A stretch of DNA of 64,000 nt from Lachnospiraceae bacterium. Its GTDB lineage: Bacteria > Bacillota > Clostridia > Lachnospirales > Lachnospiraceae. Below the pieces are notes generated by a model. The model had not been told where the DNA came from. It did no database searches and saw nothing but the letters and a program-made list of their open reading frames with translations. Both the position numbers and the translations under genes were made by a program. The stretch covers positions 1 through 64,000 of the forward strand of contig JAQXTA010000015.1 of assembly GCA_029219245.1 (NCBI GenBank), given 5' to 3'. Shown in pieces: positions 26,034 to 34,526 of this stretch (the first letter of the stretch is position 1; the number at the start of each line of letters is the position of its first letter).

Positions 26034-27332
26034 ATACGCAATTGCCAGGAAAACACCGGTAACTGCCCAGGAGCTTGCATTACCGAGACAGACTCCCAGA
26101 TAGCTATGGTAGCGTGCTGCCGTAAACGCTGCCACTGCCCGACATAATAACTCTACCACACCACCCATCATCGGCATAAAGGAAAAACCACAACCCTGCA
26201 TGGCATTTCGGAAAATAAAAATCATGCCTAGTCCGGTAAAGCACAGTCCGCAGACACCAATATATATTCTGGCATACTCCAGAAGTTCTGCTGTATCGCC
26301 TGTTACAAACAGCTTTATGATATAAGGCAGTGCCATCAAAATAAAACCGTATATTACAATAGAATAAACAAGTGACATCACGTTGGAAATGCGGACACCT
26401 TTCCGAATCCGTCCGATATCATTTATCCCTCTGTTCTGGGCACAATAGGTAGCCATCGTAAGTCCCATCGCACTGTAAGGCTGGGTGACCAGCTGCTCTA
26501 CCTTACAAGCTGCCGTATAAGCCGCCACTACAGTCGAGCCAAGCATATTCAGTGCCATCTGCACCAAAATGGTTCCGACCGCAGTAATGGAAAACTGCAA
26601 TGCCATCGGTACTCCGACAGAAAGCTGATTGTATGTGCATTGTGCATCCAATTTCCAGTGTCTTTTTTCTATCTGCAAAACCGGTACCTTCTTCATCAGA
26701 TACAACAGACAAAGCAATCCCGAAATTCCCTGGGAAACCACGGTGGCAACCGCAGCACCGGCCACTCCCATAGGAATCACCAATATCAATAACAAATCCA
26801 GTATAATATTCAAAACAGCAGAAACCACCAGAAAATATAAAGGAACTTTACTGTTTCCTACTGCACGCAAAAAGCTGGACAGCAGATTATACAACACACT
26901 ACATCCCATACCAACACAAATAATCAGAATGTAGGTCTTCGCCATCTCAAAAATATCTTCCGGCGTATTCATCAATTTCAAAAGTCCATCCATGATAAAT
27001 ACACTAAATAATGTCATAACAATTGTTATTATTATTGAAAGGGTTGCCCCATTTCCTACGCTTTTCTTAACGCCTTCCATATCACCGGCTCCGAAACGCT
27101 GAGCTGTCAGGACCGTAAAGCCTGCCGTCAGTCCCATCAGAAAGCCAAGGATTAAAAAAGAAATCGTGCCGGTAGCACCAACAGCGGCAAGTGCTTCCAC
27201 GCCCACATATCGTCCTACGATAATGGTATCTACCATACTATATAGCTGCTGAAAAATATTTCCTATCACAATCGGAATGATAAACTTTACAATTAACCGC
27301 GTTGGATTCCCCTTAGTCATATCCAGTTCCAT
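25947..27332 (-). CDS. MATE family efflux transporter
   Basis: This 461-residue protein has about 12 membrane helices. The N-terminal half opens LIVKFIIPIVIGNIFQQLYS and MVDTIIVGRYVGVEALAAVG, and the second half repeats the fold (LGSTVVAAYTAACKVEQLV), as in the MATE/MepA family that exports drugs and cations. The substrate is unknown. It follows the PH-domain gene by 36 bases. The last 87 bases lie opposite the convergent membrane gene. Confidence 0.9.
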   Translation of the reverse strand: MELDMTKGNPTRLIVKFIIPIVIGNIFQQLYSMVDTIIVGRYVGVEALAAVGATGTISFLILGFLMGLTAGFTVLTAQRFGAGDMEGVKKSVGNGATLSIIITIVMTLFSVFIMDGLLKLMNTPEDIFEMAKTYILIICVGMGCSVLYNLLSSFLRAVGNSKVPLYFLVVSAVLNIILDLLLILVIPMGVAGAAVATVVSQGISGLLCLLYLMKKVPVLQIEKRHWKLDAQCTYNQLSVGVPMALQFSITAVGTILVQMALNMLGSTVVAAYTAACKVEQLVTQPYSAMGLTMATYCAQNRGINDIGRIRKGVRISNVMSLVYSIVIYGFILMALPYIIKLFVTGDTAELLEYARIYIGVCGLCFTGLGMIFIFRNAMQGCGFSFMPMMGGVVELLCRAVAAFTAARYHSYLGVCLGNASSWAVTGVFLAIAYLFMMRKLLVLKKKPLKQESGEKPAGSVV

Positions 27333-27368
27333 AATAAAGTTCCTCGCTTCTAATTATAATAACATATG

Positions 27369-27743
27369 CTATTCATCAAAATCTACATCGGACATCTGTC
27401 CCGAACCGATATCCAATGTATTTAAAGTACGTCTCTTTCTTCTTGCTTCTTCCGAAGCCTTCAAAATATAATCCTTTATTTCTTTGGATTTTTTAATATG
27501 CTCAACCAGCAAAGTCGGATGCGTGGTGTCGCCGGTATAACAGACAATCGTGCCGAGTCCGAAAATACGCTCCATAAAGCTTGCCTGAAGCTCAACATCC
27601 TGAACCTTGTACATATAACAGTCATTTTCCTTTGTGGCAAACAATCCGCTGTCAATCGTAATCAAGTCATCATTGATTGTATATTTTGTAAAAGTAAACG
27701 GTAATCCAAAAAACACCCATCTTTTTCTCTCCTGATATTCCAT
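27369..27743 (-). CDS. Bacterial PH domain protein
   Basis: This 124-residue protein has the bPH2/YdbS-YdbT-like pattern: WVFFGLPFTFTKYTINDDLITIDSG, then KVQDVELQASFMERIFGLGTIVCYTG and ILKASEEARRKR. No membrane helix is obvious. I chose ATG 27743 with AGGAG six bases upstream. It is likely cotranscribed with the MATE gene. The function is unknown. Confidence 0.78.
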   Translation of the reverse strand: MEYQERKRWVFFGLPFTFTKYTINDDLITIDSGLFATKENDCYMYKVQDVELQASFMERIFGLGTIVCYTGDTTHPTLLVEHIKKSKEIKDYILKASEEARRKRRTLNTLDIGSGQMSDVDFDE

Positions 27744-27914
27744 ACACTTCTCCTCTTCTTTCCTTTTTTCTCTAAATGCCATTGTTCATTGCAAACTACA
27801 TAACTGATAATCATTTGCAATTGTCTATCATACTCTTCTCACTATAGCATATTCACACCCATTCTACAACTTCCTATTCGCTGGAAAATACCACAAAAAT
27901 TCTTTGCTTTTTCA

Positions 27915-27943
27915 TTGAAACACTTTCCGCTTTGTGGTATGAT
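27915..27943 (+). promoter_or_regulatory. Promoter of the nitroreductase gene
   Basis: TTGAAA (27915-27920) and TATGAT (27938-27943) are 17 bases apart, with TG one base before the -10. Confidence 0.75.
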
Positions 27944-28012
27944 ATACAAAATGTTGTGACAGAAATAAAACGTTGCAACAATACAATGAAAAAAATAACA
28001 GGGAGGTATCTT

Positions 28013-28552
28013 ATGACAGCAAATGAATGTATCAGAGGACGCAGAAGTATCCGTAAATTTAAGCAGGACGCTATCAGCCACGAGCTGCTTGCCGAAATCG
28101 TGGAAACAGCTTCTTATGCACCAAGCTGGAAGCATACACAGATTGTTCGCTACATCGCACTAGAAGGTGCATTAAAAGATAAGATTGCTGCCGAAGGCAC
28201 TTCTATGTTCCCAAATAATGGAAAAATAATGGAAAATGCACCTATGGTAATTGCCGTTACCGTTATTAAAAACAGATGTGGTTATGAAAGAGACGGCTCT
28301 TTTACAACACCACGCAAGGACACCTGGCAGATGTATGATGCCGGCGTTGCATCCCAGACCTTTTGCCTTGCAGCATATGAAAAAGGTATCGGCTCTGTTA
28401 TTATGGGTATTTTTGATCAGGCAAAAATCGAAGCACTCTTGGAATTACCGGAGGATAGAGAACTTGTTGCTTTGATTCCAATCGGCTATCCTGACGAAGA
28501 ACCGGTTGCTCCAAAAAGAAAACCGGTTGAAGAACTATTGTCTTTTAAATAA
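28013..28552 (+). CDS. Nitroreductase family flavoprotein
   Basis: This 179-residue protein begins ANECIRGRRSIRKFKQDAIS, the standard FMN-binding start of the family, followed by AAYEKGIGSVIMGIF and IPIGYPDEEPVAPKRKPVEE. It should reduce nitro compounds, quinones or flavin-type substrates with NAD(P)H; the physiological substrate is unclear. GGGAGG lies six bases before ATG 28013. A terminator at 28567-28597 separates it from pyrB. Confidence 0.9.
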   Translation: MTANECIRGRRSIRKFKQDAISHELLAEIVETASYAPSWKHTQIVRYIALEGALKDKIAAEGTSMFPNNGKIMENAPMVIAVTVIKNRCGYERDGSFTTPRKDTWQMYDAGVASQTFCLAAYEKGIGSVIMGIFDQAKIEALLELPEDRELVALIPIGYPDEEPVAPKRKPVEELLSFK

Positions 28553-28566
28553 TTAAGTACATAGAA

Positions 28567-28597
28567 ATAGAAGAGATATACTCTCTTCTATTTTTTT
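28567..28597 (+). terminator. Terminator or attenuator before pyrB
   Basis: A 9-bp stem (28567-28575 with 28583-28591, 7-nt loop) is followed by seven T. It sits only 28 bases before the pyrB start codon. Confidence 0.8.
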
Positions 28598-28625
28598 GAG
28601 AATTCAAACTAAAGGAGTTATGTAT

Positions 28626-29540
28626 ATGAGACATTTAATGAATCCCCTTGATTTTAGTGTAGAAGAACTGGATTCCCTTTTTGATCTTGCAAACGATATT
28701 GAAAAAAATCCGGCAAAATATGCACATGCCTGTGAAGGGAAAAAGCTGGCAACCTGTTTTTACGAGCCAAGTACCCGGACCAGACTCAGCTTTGAATCGG
28801 CAATGTTAAGCTTAGGCGGACAGATTCTTGGTTTTTCGGATGCTGCTTCTTCTTCCGCTTCCAAAGGAGAGAGCGTTTCCGACACCATACGGGTTATCTC
28901 CTGCTTTGCAGATATTTGTGCCATGCGCCACCCCAAGGAAGGTGCACCCATGGTAGCCGCAAGCAAATCCATGATACCGGTCATCAATGCCGGTGATGGA
29001 GGACACCAGCATCCCACACAAACCTTAACCGATTTACTGACCATACGCTCCCTGAAAGGAAGGCTAGGTCACTTTACCATCGGACTATGTGGTGACCTGA
29101 AATTCGGCAGAACCGTTCATTCCCTAATCAATGCACTGGTACGCTATCCGGATATCCACTTTCTTTTTATCTCGCCCCCGGAATTAAGAGTACCGGACTA
29201 TATTACCGACATGCTTCATGAAAAAAATATCAGCTACGAAGAAGTCATCCGTCTGGAGGACTGTATTTCCAGACTGGATTTACTCTATATGACCCGCGTG
29301 CAAAGAGAACGTTTCTTTAATGAGGAGGATTACGTCCGTTTGAAGGACTTCTATATTCTGAATAAGGCCAAGATGGAACTTGCCAAAGATGATATGCTGA
29401 TTCTTCATCCACTTCCGCGTGTCAACGAAATTTCCGTAGAAGTGGACGACGACCCGAGAGCTGTCTATTTTAAACAGGTACAATATGGCGTTTATGTTCG
29501 GATGGCACTGATATTAACACTTTTAAATATAAATGTATAA
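28626..29540 (+). CDS. pyrB: Aspartate carbamoyltransferase catalytic subunit
   Basis: This 304-residue protein catalyses carbamoyl phosphate + aspartate to carbamoyl aspartate, the committed step of pyrimidine synthesis. The carbamoyl-phosphate site [15 protein letters not shown] lies near residue 40, [14 protein letters not shown] near 122, and the aspartate-site [11 protein letters not shown] near 255. I chose ATG 28626 with AAAGGAG upstream; nearer ATGs are too close to the site. It is followed after 12 bases by pyrI. Confidence 0.96.
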   Translation: MRHLMNPLDFSVEELDSLFDLANDIEKNPAKYAHACEGKKLATCFYEPSTRTRLSFESAMLSLGGQILGFSDAASSSASKGESVSDTIRVISCFADICAMRHPKEGAPMVAASKSMIPVINAGDGGHQHPTQTLTDLLTIRSLKGRLGHFTIGLCGDLKFGRTVHSLINALVRYPDIHFLFISPPELRVPDYITDMLHEKNISYEEVIRLEDCISRLDLLYMTRVQRERFFNEEDYVRLKDFYILNKAKMELAKDDMLILHPLPRVNEISVEVDDDPRAVYFKQVQYGVYVRMALILTLLNINV

Positions 29541-29552
29541 AGGAGAACTGGT

Positions 29553-29987
29553 ATGTTAAATGTAGGAAAAATTGAAGAAGGCTTTGTTTTAGACCATATT
29601 GAAGCCGGTAAAAGCTTATCCATATACCATCACCTGCAGTTAGACAAGCTTGACTGCACCGTTGCTATTATTAAAAATGCCCGTAGCAATAAAATGGGGA
29701 AAAAGGATATCTTGAAAGTGGAATGTGATATTAACACATTGGATTTAGATGTTCTCGCCTTTATTGACCATAACATTACCGTCAATGTTATCAAGGATGG
29801 TGAAATTGTAGCCAAAAAGGAACTGGTCTTACCAAAAGAAATCAAAAATGTCATAAAATGTAAAAATCCAAGATGTATCACTTCTATCGAGCAGGAACTT
29901 CCTCATATTTTTGTCCTTGCTGATGAAGAGAAGGAAATTTACCGTTGTAAATACTGTGAAGAGAAGTATGATGAAAGACTGGATTAA
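29553..29987 (+). CDS. pyrI: Aspartate carbamoyltransferase regulatory subunit
   Basis: This 144-residue protein has an N-terminal allosteric nucleotide-binding domain and a C-terminal zinc domain with CKNPRC and CKYC, the four Cys ligands that join it to PyrB. Its presence means the enzyme is probably the dodecameric, nucleotide-regulated type rather than the Bacillus-type trimer. Transcribed with pyrB. Confidence 0.95.
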   Translation: MLNVGKIEEGFVLDHIEAGKSLSIYHHLQLDKLDCTVAIIKNARSNKMGKKDILKVECDINTLDLDVLAFIDHNITVNVIKDGEIVAKKELVLPKEIKNVIKCKNPRCITSIEQELPHIFVLADEEKEIYRCKYCEEKYDERLD

Positions 29988-30048
29988 CAATTACCATGCT
30001 TCATAGGAATTGTATTAAATTAAATACATTCCTTTTCAGAAAAGACCA

Positions 30049-30079
30049 TAGACTTTTTCGTAATTTGTGTTATTATAAT
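30049..30079 (+). promoter_or_regulatory. Probable promoter of grcA
   Basis: A consensus TATAAT (30074-30079) has a weak TAGACT (30049-30054) 19 bases upstream. Confidence 0.45.
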
Positions 30080-30137
30080 TATAGAAACAGTAATCATTAC
30101 TATTTTAAATAATCCCATTATGAAGGAGGAACAACTT

Positions 30138-30383
30138 ATGGCAAACTCAAATACAGCTCAAGTAAACAATTTAGTATCTTTATTAGACGGATATGCAACA
30201 AAAGGCGGACATCATCTGAATGTTAATGTATTAAACCGCGATACTCTTCTGGATGCACAGAAACATCCTGAAAACTATCCACAGTTAACCATTCGTGTTT
30301 CCGGTTATGCAGTAAACTTTATTAAATTAACACCGGAACAGCAGGCAGATGTCATCAGCCGTACTTTCCACGAAAGCATCTAA
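30138..30383 (+). CDS. grcA: Autonomous glycyl radical cofactor, pyruvate formate-lyase spare part
   Basis: This 81-residue protein is almost entirely the C-terminal glycyl-radical module of pyruvate formate-lyase: [19 protein letters not shown], then [15 protein letters not shown] with the radical Gly, then [17 protein letters not shown]. It can replace an oxygen-cleaved PFL C-terminus. It is shorter than E. coli YfiD/GrcA (127) and lacks its N-terminal part. AGGAGG precedes ATG 30138. It is a single gene ended by the terminator at 30415-30443. Confidence 0.9.
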   Translation: MANSNTAQVNNLVSLLDGYATKGGHHLNVNVLNRDTLLDAQKHPENYPQLTIRVSGYAVNFIKLTPEQQADVISRTFHESI

Positions 30384-30414
30384 TATAACAATGTGCCGTC
30401 AGGCGCACCACCTA

Positions 30415-30443
30415 AAAAGCCGGGAAAAAACTTCCCGGCTTTT
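30415..30443. terminator. Bidirectional terminator between grcA and pnp
   Basis: A perfect 12-bp stem (30415-30426 with 30432-30443) around a 5-nt loop has A before and T after, so it can serve both convergent genes. Confidence 0.9.
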
Positions 30444-30482
30444 CAAATTTTACATTTCAAACTTTAAATTTCAAATTTTAGA
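30441..30482. repeat. Three tandem 14-bp repeats
   Basis: Three consecutive units of TTTCAAATTTTACA type (differences at one to three positions) lie between the terminator and the pnp stop codon. The stop codon is inside the third unit. Confidence 0.85.
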
Positions 30483-32568
30483 CTTGAGCGACATCCTTCA
30501 TGGAGAAACTGATACGTCCCATCTTATCTTTTCCAAGACATACAACCGTTACTTTATCTCCTAATGTTAAAACGTCTTCTACATGGTTGATTCTTTCCTT
30601 GGCAATCTTAGAAATATGAACCATACCTTCCTTACCCGGTGCAAATTCAATGAATGCACCAAACTCTTTGATACTTACAACTGTACCTTTGAAAATCTGA
30701 CCTTCTTCAAAGTCTGTTGTGATAATCTTGATCATCTCAACGGCTTTGTCCATCATCTCTTTATCGGTACCACATACGGAAACCTGTCCGTCATCCGTAA
30801 TATCAATCTTAACACCGGTACGTGCAATAATCTCATTGATTGTCTTGCCGCGCTGTCCGACAACATCACCGATTCTCTCCGGATCAATCTGGATAGAAAT
30901 AATCTTCGGTGCATATTTTCCTACTTCTTTTCTTGGTTCTGCAATAGCAGGAACCATACAGTTGGCCATAATGTATTCTCTTGCTTCACGGCATCTTTCA
31001 ATAGCGCCTTCTACGATAGGTCTTGTCAGACCATGAATCTTAATATCCATCTGAATGGCTGTAATACCGTCATGGGTACCGGTTACCTTAAAGTCCATAT
31101 CTCCAAAGAAGTCTTCCAGACCCTGGATATCGGTCAGTAATACGAAATCATCATCCGTATCTCCGGTTACCAGACCACAGGAAATACCAGCAACCATCTT
31201 CTTAATCGGAACACCTGCTGCCATCAGGGACATACAGGATGCACAGGTAGATGCCATAGAGGTAGAACCGTTGGATTCAAATGTTTCGGATACAGTACGG
31301 ATTGCATATGGGAACTCCTCTTCGGAAGGAAGTACCGGAATCAAAGCTCGCTCAGCAAGAGCACCATGACCGATTTCTCTACGTCCCGGACCGCGGCTTA
31401 CTTTTGTTTCACCTACGGAATAAGCCGGGAAATTATAATGATGCATATATCTTTTGGCTGTGACATTCTCATCCAGTCCGTCTACCTTCTGCACTTCGGA
31501 TAACGGTGCCAAAGTACATACGTTACAAATCTGGGTTTGTCCACGTGTAAACATAGCAGAACCATGTACTCTCGGAATAATATCTACTTCTGCTGCCAGA
31601 GGTCTGATCTGGTTTAAAGCACGTCCGTCCGGACGTTTGTTATCTTTCAAAATCATCTTACGGACAGTCTTTTTCTGATACTGATAAACCGCCTCACCAA
31701 GTACGGCAAGATATTCTTCATTATCTGCAAAGGCTTCTTCCAGTTTTGCTGTAATGTTACGGATGTTTTCTTCACGAACCTGTTTCTCGTCTGTGAATAC
31801 GGCAACTTCCATTTCCTCCGGTGTAACGATTTTCTTCATGTCTTCAAACATTTCAGCAGGAATTGCACAGCTTTCGTATGCATGCTTCGGTTTACCAACC
31901 TCTGCCACAATTTTATTGATAAATTCAATAATTGTCTGGTTTACTTCATGTGCCTTATAAATGGCTTCAATAATTTTGGCTTCCGGAATTTCATTGGCTC
32001 CGGCTTCAATCATGATAACCTTTTCGGAAGTAGAAGCAACGGTCATCTTCAAATCGCCTTTAACCCACTGCTCCTGAGATGGATTAATAATAAACTCACC
32101 GTCTACCATACCTACCTGTGTCATGGCACAAGGACCATCAAACGGGATATCCGAAATACAGGTTGCAATCGCTGTACCAAGCATAGCTACCAGTTCAGGA
32201 CGGCACTGCGGATCCACGCTCATAACCATGTTGTTTAAGGTAACATCATTCCGATAATCCTTCGGGAATAAAGGACGCATCGGTCTGTCGATAACACGGC
32301 TTGTCAAAACCGCGTTTTCCGATGCCTTACCTTCTCTCTTGTTGAAGCCGCCGGGAATTTTACCAACTGCATATAATTTTTCTTCGTATTCAACACTACA
32401 AGGGAAGAAATCAATTCCCTCTCTTGGTTTCTCGGACGCGGTTGCAGTAGATAATACGGTTGTTTCACCATACTGCATAAAAGCGCATCCATTTGCCTGT
32501 TTACCAACTCTGCCGATATCGACACGAAGGGTACGTCCGGCGAGTTCCATTGTGTAACTCTTATACAT
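30478..32568 (-). CDS. pnp: Polyribonucleotide nucleotidyltransferase (PNPase)
   Basis: This 696-residue 3'-5' phosphorolytic RNase has two RNase PH-like halves (start YTMELAGRTLRVDIGRVGKQ; second half from about 320, RPDGRALNQIRPLAAEV), a KH domain (DVVGQRGKTINEIIARTG, about 560) and a C-terminal S1 domain (FKGTVVSIKEFGAFIEF). I chose ATG 32568 with AAAGGAGA upstream. It follows rpsO, the usual order, with a terminator and a long hairpin in the 199-base gap. Confidence 0.97.
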   Translation of the reverse strand: MYKSYTMELAGRTLRVDIGRVGKQANGCAFMQYGETTVLSTATASEKPREGIDFFPCSVEYEEKLYAVGKIPGGFNKREGKASENAVLTSRVIDRPMRPLFPKDYRNDVTLNNMVMSVDPQCRPELVAMLGTAIATCISDIPFDGPCAMTQVGMVDGEFIINPSQEQWVKGDLKMTVASTSEKVIMIEAGANEIPEAKIIEAIYKAHEVNQTIIEFINKIVAEVGKPKHAYESCAIPAEMFEDMKKIVTPEEMEVAVFTDEKQVREENIRNITAKLEEAFADNEEYLAVLGEAVYQYQKKTVRKMILKDNKRPDGRALNQIRPLAAEVDIIPRVHGSAMFTRGQTQICNVCTLAPLSEVQKVDGLDENVTAKRYMHHYNFPAYSVGETKVSRGPGRREIGHGALAERALIPVLPSEEEFPYAIRTVSETFESNGSTSMASTCASCMSLMAAGVPIKKMVAGISCGLVTGDTDDDFVLLTDIQGLEDFFGDMDFKVTGTHDGITAIQMDIKIHGLTRPIVEGAIERCREAREYIMANCMVPAIAEPRKEVGKYAPKIISIQIDPERIGDVVGQRGKTINEIIARTGVKIDITDDGQVSVCGTDKEMMDKAVEMIKIITTDFEEGQIFKGTVVSIKEFGAFIEFAPGKEGMVHISKIAKERINHVEDVLTLGDKVTVVCLGKDKMGRISFSMKDVAQV

Positions 32569-32608
32569 ATTCTTCTCTCCTTTAAAATATATTTTCAGGT
32601 AGAAGATG

Positions 32609-32662
32609 CCGAAACTACAGATATATCCGCAGCCTGTACTGTGCATATATCTGTGGTCTCGG
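32609..32662 (-). promoter_or_regulatory. Long leader hairpin upstream of pnp
   Basis: Arms 32645-32662 and 32609-32626 pair over 18 positions with one mismatch and one wobble around an 18-nt loop. It has no T tract, so it is not a terminator. It ends about 40 bases before the pnp start. A hairpin here in E. coli is cut by RNase III for PNPase autoregulation; the same role is inferred. Confidence 0.7.
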
Positions 32663-32710
32663 ATGACTCTTCCACCTATTATGAACTTTTGGAGTACAAA
32701 TCTCCGGCAA

Positions 32711-32762
32711 AAATGAAAGGCGGAAAAAGCTGGATATAACCAGCCTCACATCCGCCTTTTAT
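32711..32762 (-). terminator. Terminator after rpsO
   Basis: A stem of AAAGGCGGA-type arms encloses a nested GCTGG/CCAGC hairpin. The minus strand then has CATTTTT. It lies just past the rpsO stop. The other strand is T-rich as well. Confidence 0.75.
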
Positions 32763-32767
32763 TTTTC

Positions 32768-33034
32768 TTATTTTCTGAGTCCTAATCTTTCGATTAAAAC
32801 ACGATATCTCTCAATATCTTTGTCTTTCAGATATGCAAGTAAACCACGTCTCTGACCTACCATTTTCAGAAGACCTCTTCTGGAGTGATGATCCTTCGGG
32901 TTCTCTTTCAGATGATCTGTTAACTCCTGAATTCTTGCTGTCAGAATAGCTACCTGAACTTCCGGTGAACCGGTATCGCCTTCTGTTCTTGCATACTCTT
33001 TGATGATTGCTGTTTTCTTTTCTTTCGAAATCAT
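32768..33034 (-). CDS. rpsO: 30S ribosomal protein S15
   Basis: This 88-residue protein has the family signature [26 protein letters not shown] in shortened form around residues 38-63. It binds the central domain of 16S rRNA early in assembly. A promoter lies at 33152-33180, giving a leader of about 110 bases with two hairpins, one directly before the ribosome binding site. That would fit S15 autoregulation, but I cannot match it to a known leader class. Confidence 0.97.
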   Translation of the reverse strand: MISKEKKTAIIKEYARTEGDTGSPEVQVAILTARIQELTDHLKENPKDHHSRRGLLKMVGQRRGLLAYLKDKDIERYRVLIERLGLRK

Positions 33035-33151
33035 AATGTTCTCCTTTCTTATCAGGCAAATAGTATTGTTTGCTGCCCTGTAACCGCCGGATGCTAAGAA
33101 TGGGCTGGAGTTTTCCCTATTCTGAGTATCGGCTGAAACTCACACTTGCAT

Positions 33152-33180
33152 ATTCTACCATACAGAAACTCTTTTTGCAA
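33152..33180 (-). promoter_or_regulatory. Promoter of rpsO
   Basis: On the minus strand, TTGCAA (33180-33175) and TAGAAT (33157-33152) are 17 bases apart, with TG one base before the -10. Confidence 0.75.
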
Positions 33181-33214
33181 GCTTATACGGATAAATATTT
33201 CGATTCGTTTTCGA

Positions 33215-34348
33215 TTAATCCTGTAAAATCCTTACTACTTTAAGCGGTGTACGATAAGTCACATTGGAAATACGAATACCGGTTGACGGACTGCTGGCAT
33301 GAATGACCTGACCACCACCAATATAAATTGCCACATGGTTAATGGTTTTCCCTTTGCCATAGAATACCAGATCGCCCGGTTGTGCTTCCGAAAGCGTAAT
33401 CTTTGTTCCACAATTTGCCTGCGATCTGGAAGAATGCGGTAAGCTGATACCATACTTCTTGAAAATGCTTAAAACATAGCCGGAGCAGTCTGCTCCTTTC
33501 GTAAGGCTGGTACCACCCCAGACATAAGGATTCCCAAGGAATTCTTTTGCATACTGGCATAAATCGACTCGTACATCCGATACTCCCTGTCCATACAACA
33601 GTTCTGTCATGGTAATCGCCGTATTCAGTTTGGCATCCACCTCTACATATTCCGCTGCCACATAGACCTCTTCATCATCCAGATATACTCTTACCCAGTC
33701 ACCTTCCGTTTCTGCCACTTCCAGTTCCTCTCCCATCGGTACCATCGTAATCACTTCCGATTCCGTATTGGCTTGCGCCCTTACCTTCAGCGTATCCGTT
33801 GTAACTGTAGCTATGGTAGTTACAAGTTCTTCTGCCTTACGCTTTGCCTGTAAGCCTGTCCAAAGAAATTCACAGCTTACATATCCCTCTACCTTACCAG
33901 ACGAAATATGCGCCCAGATTCCATCTGAATCCAACACTTCACAAGCCGCATTTTTCGGCAGTTTCCCAACCAGTTTACCATCTTCCGCCGGAATGGCTCT
34001 GATATTTAAGTTATTATCTACATTGGCAATGCCTAGATTGGTATATCCCCAGTTAGCATTTTTTGCTTCTTCATAAGCCTTGGCATACTCTTCATCTGTT
34101 TTCGTTCCTTCGACAATAGCTGCCGCCCCTATCGGCTCCCCAAGTGCATCCTGCAAAGGAGACTCCTGTTGGTAGGATTCCTCCTGATAAAATTCCTCCT
34201 GTGTATCTCCCTCACTTATTGTATCCACTCCAACAGACAGTTCTTCCAGAATGGACTGCATCGTTGCTACCTGCTCTGTTGCATAAGCCTGCATCGGTTG
34301 GCACAGTACAGCACATGCCAGCAGACAACACAAGTTCTTATGTTTCAT
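33215..34348 (-). CDS. Secreted NlpC/P60 peptidoglycan endopeptidase with SH3 domains
   Basis: This 377-residue protein has a signal peptide (about 1-24, cleavage near QAYAT). Two bacterial SH3 repeats follow (about 95-165 and 175-240; NLNIRAIPAEDGKLVGKLP and TLKVRAQANTESEVITMVP). A C-terminal NlpC/P60 domain (about 260-377) has catalytic Cys in GADCSGYVLS, His in INHVAIYIGGG and VIHASSP. It should cut stem peptides, probably between D-Glu and the third residue. The promoter is nearly perfect, with a WalR-type box after it. Confidence 0.92.
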   Translation of the reverse strand: MKHKNLCCLLACAVLCQPMQAYATEQVATMQSILEELSVGVDTISEGDTQEEFYQEESYQQESPLQDALGEPIGAAAIVEGTKTDEEYAKAYEEAKNANWGYTNLGIANVDNNLNIRAIPAEDGKLVGKLPKNAACEVLDSDGIWAHISSGKVEGYVSCEFLWTGLQAKRKAEELVTTIATVTTDTLKVRAQANTESEVITMVPMGEELEVAETEGDWVRVYLDDEEVYVAAEYVEVDAKLNTAITMTELLYGQGVSDVRVDLCQYAKEFLGNPYVWGGTSLTKGADCSGYVLSIFKKYGISLPHSSRSQANCGTKITLSEAQPGDLVFYGKGKTINHVAIYIGGGQVIHASSPSTGIRISNVTYRTPLKVVRILQD

Positions 34349-34373
34349 ATTTCTACAAACCTCTTCTATAAAT

Positions 34374-34390
34374 ATTACAAATTTGTTACA
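34374..34390 (-). promoter_or_regulatory. WalR/YycF-type box
   Basis: The minus strand reads TGTAAC, five bases, TGTAAT. That fits the B. subtilis WalR consensus (two TGTWAH hexamers spaced by five) at all positions. It lies just downstream of the expected start site, a position compatible with repression. Its core is also a palindrome, so another regulator is possible. Confidence 0.55.
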
Positions 34391-34401
34391 AATTCGTTGT
34401 T

Positions 34402-34430
34402 ATTATAGCAACTTCGACAAAGCCTGTCAA
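34402..34430 (-). promoter_or_regulatory. Strong promoter of the NlpC/P60 gene
   Basis: Consensus TTGACA (34430-34425) and TATAAT (34407-34402) are 17 bases apart on the minus strand. Confidence 0.92.
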
Positions 34431-34458
34431 TAAAAGTGTGGGTTTTCATGTTATTACC

Positions 34459-34494
34459 AAAAAACCTCTGCCCATGAACAATCACAGGCAAAGG
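34459..34494 (-). terminator. Terminator after the Na/Pi cotransporter gene
   Basis: A 9-bp stem with two wobbles (34486-34494 with 34465-34473) is followed on the minus strand by six T. Confidence 0.8.
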
Positions 34495-34526
34495 CTTTGT
34501 ATACTTTCTCCATATAATAATTTATT

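Noticed and set aside
30441..30482. CRISPR array
   Set aside because: The units are 14 bp, contiguous and lack spacers; no cas gene is present.
30583..31140. Plus-strand frame of 185 codons inside pnp
   Set aside because: It is an antisense shadow of a conserved gene with low-complexity composition.
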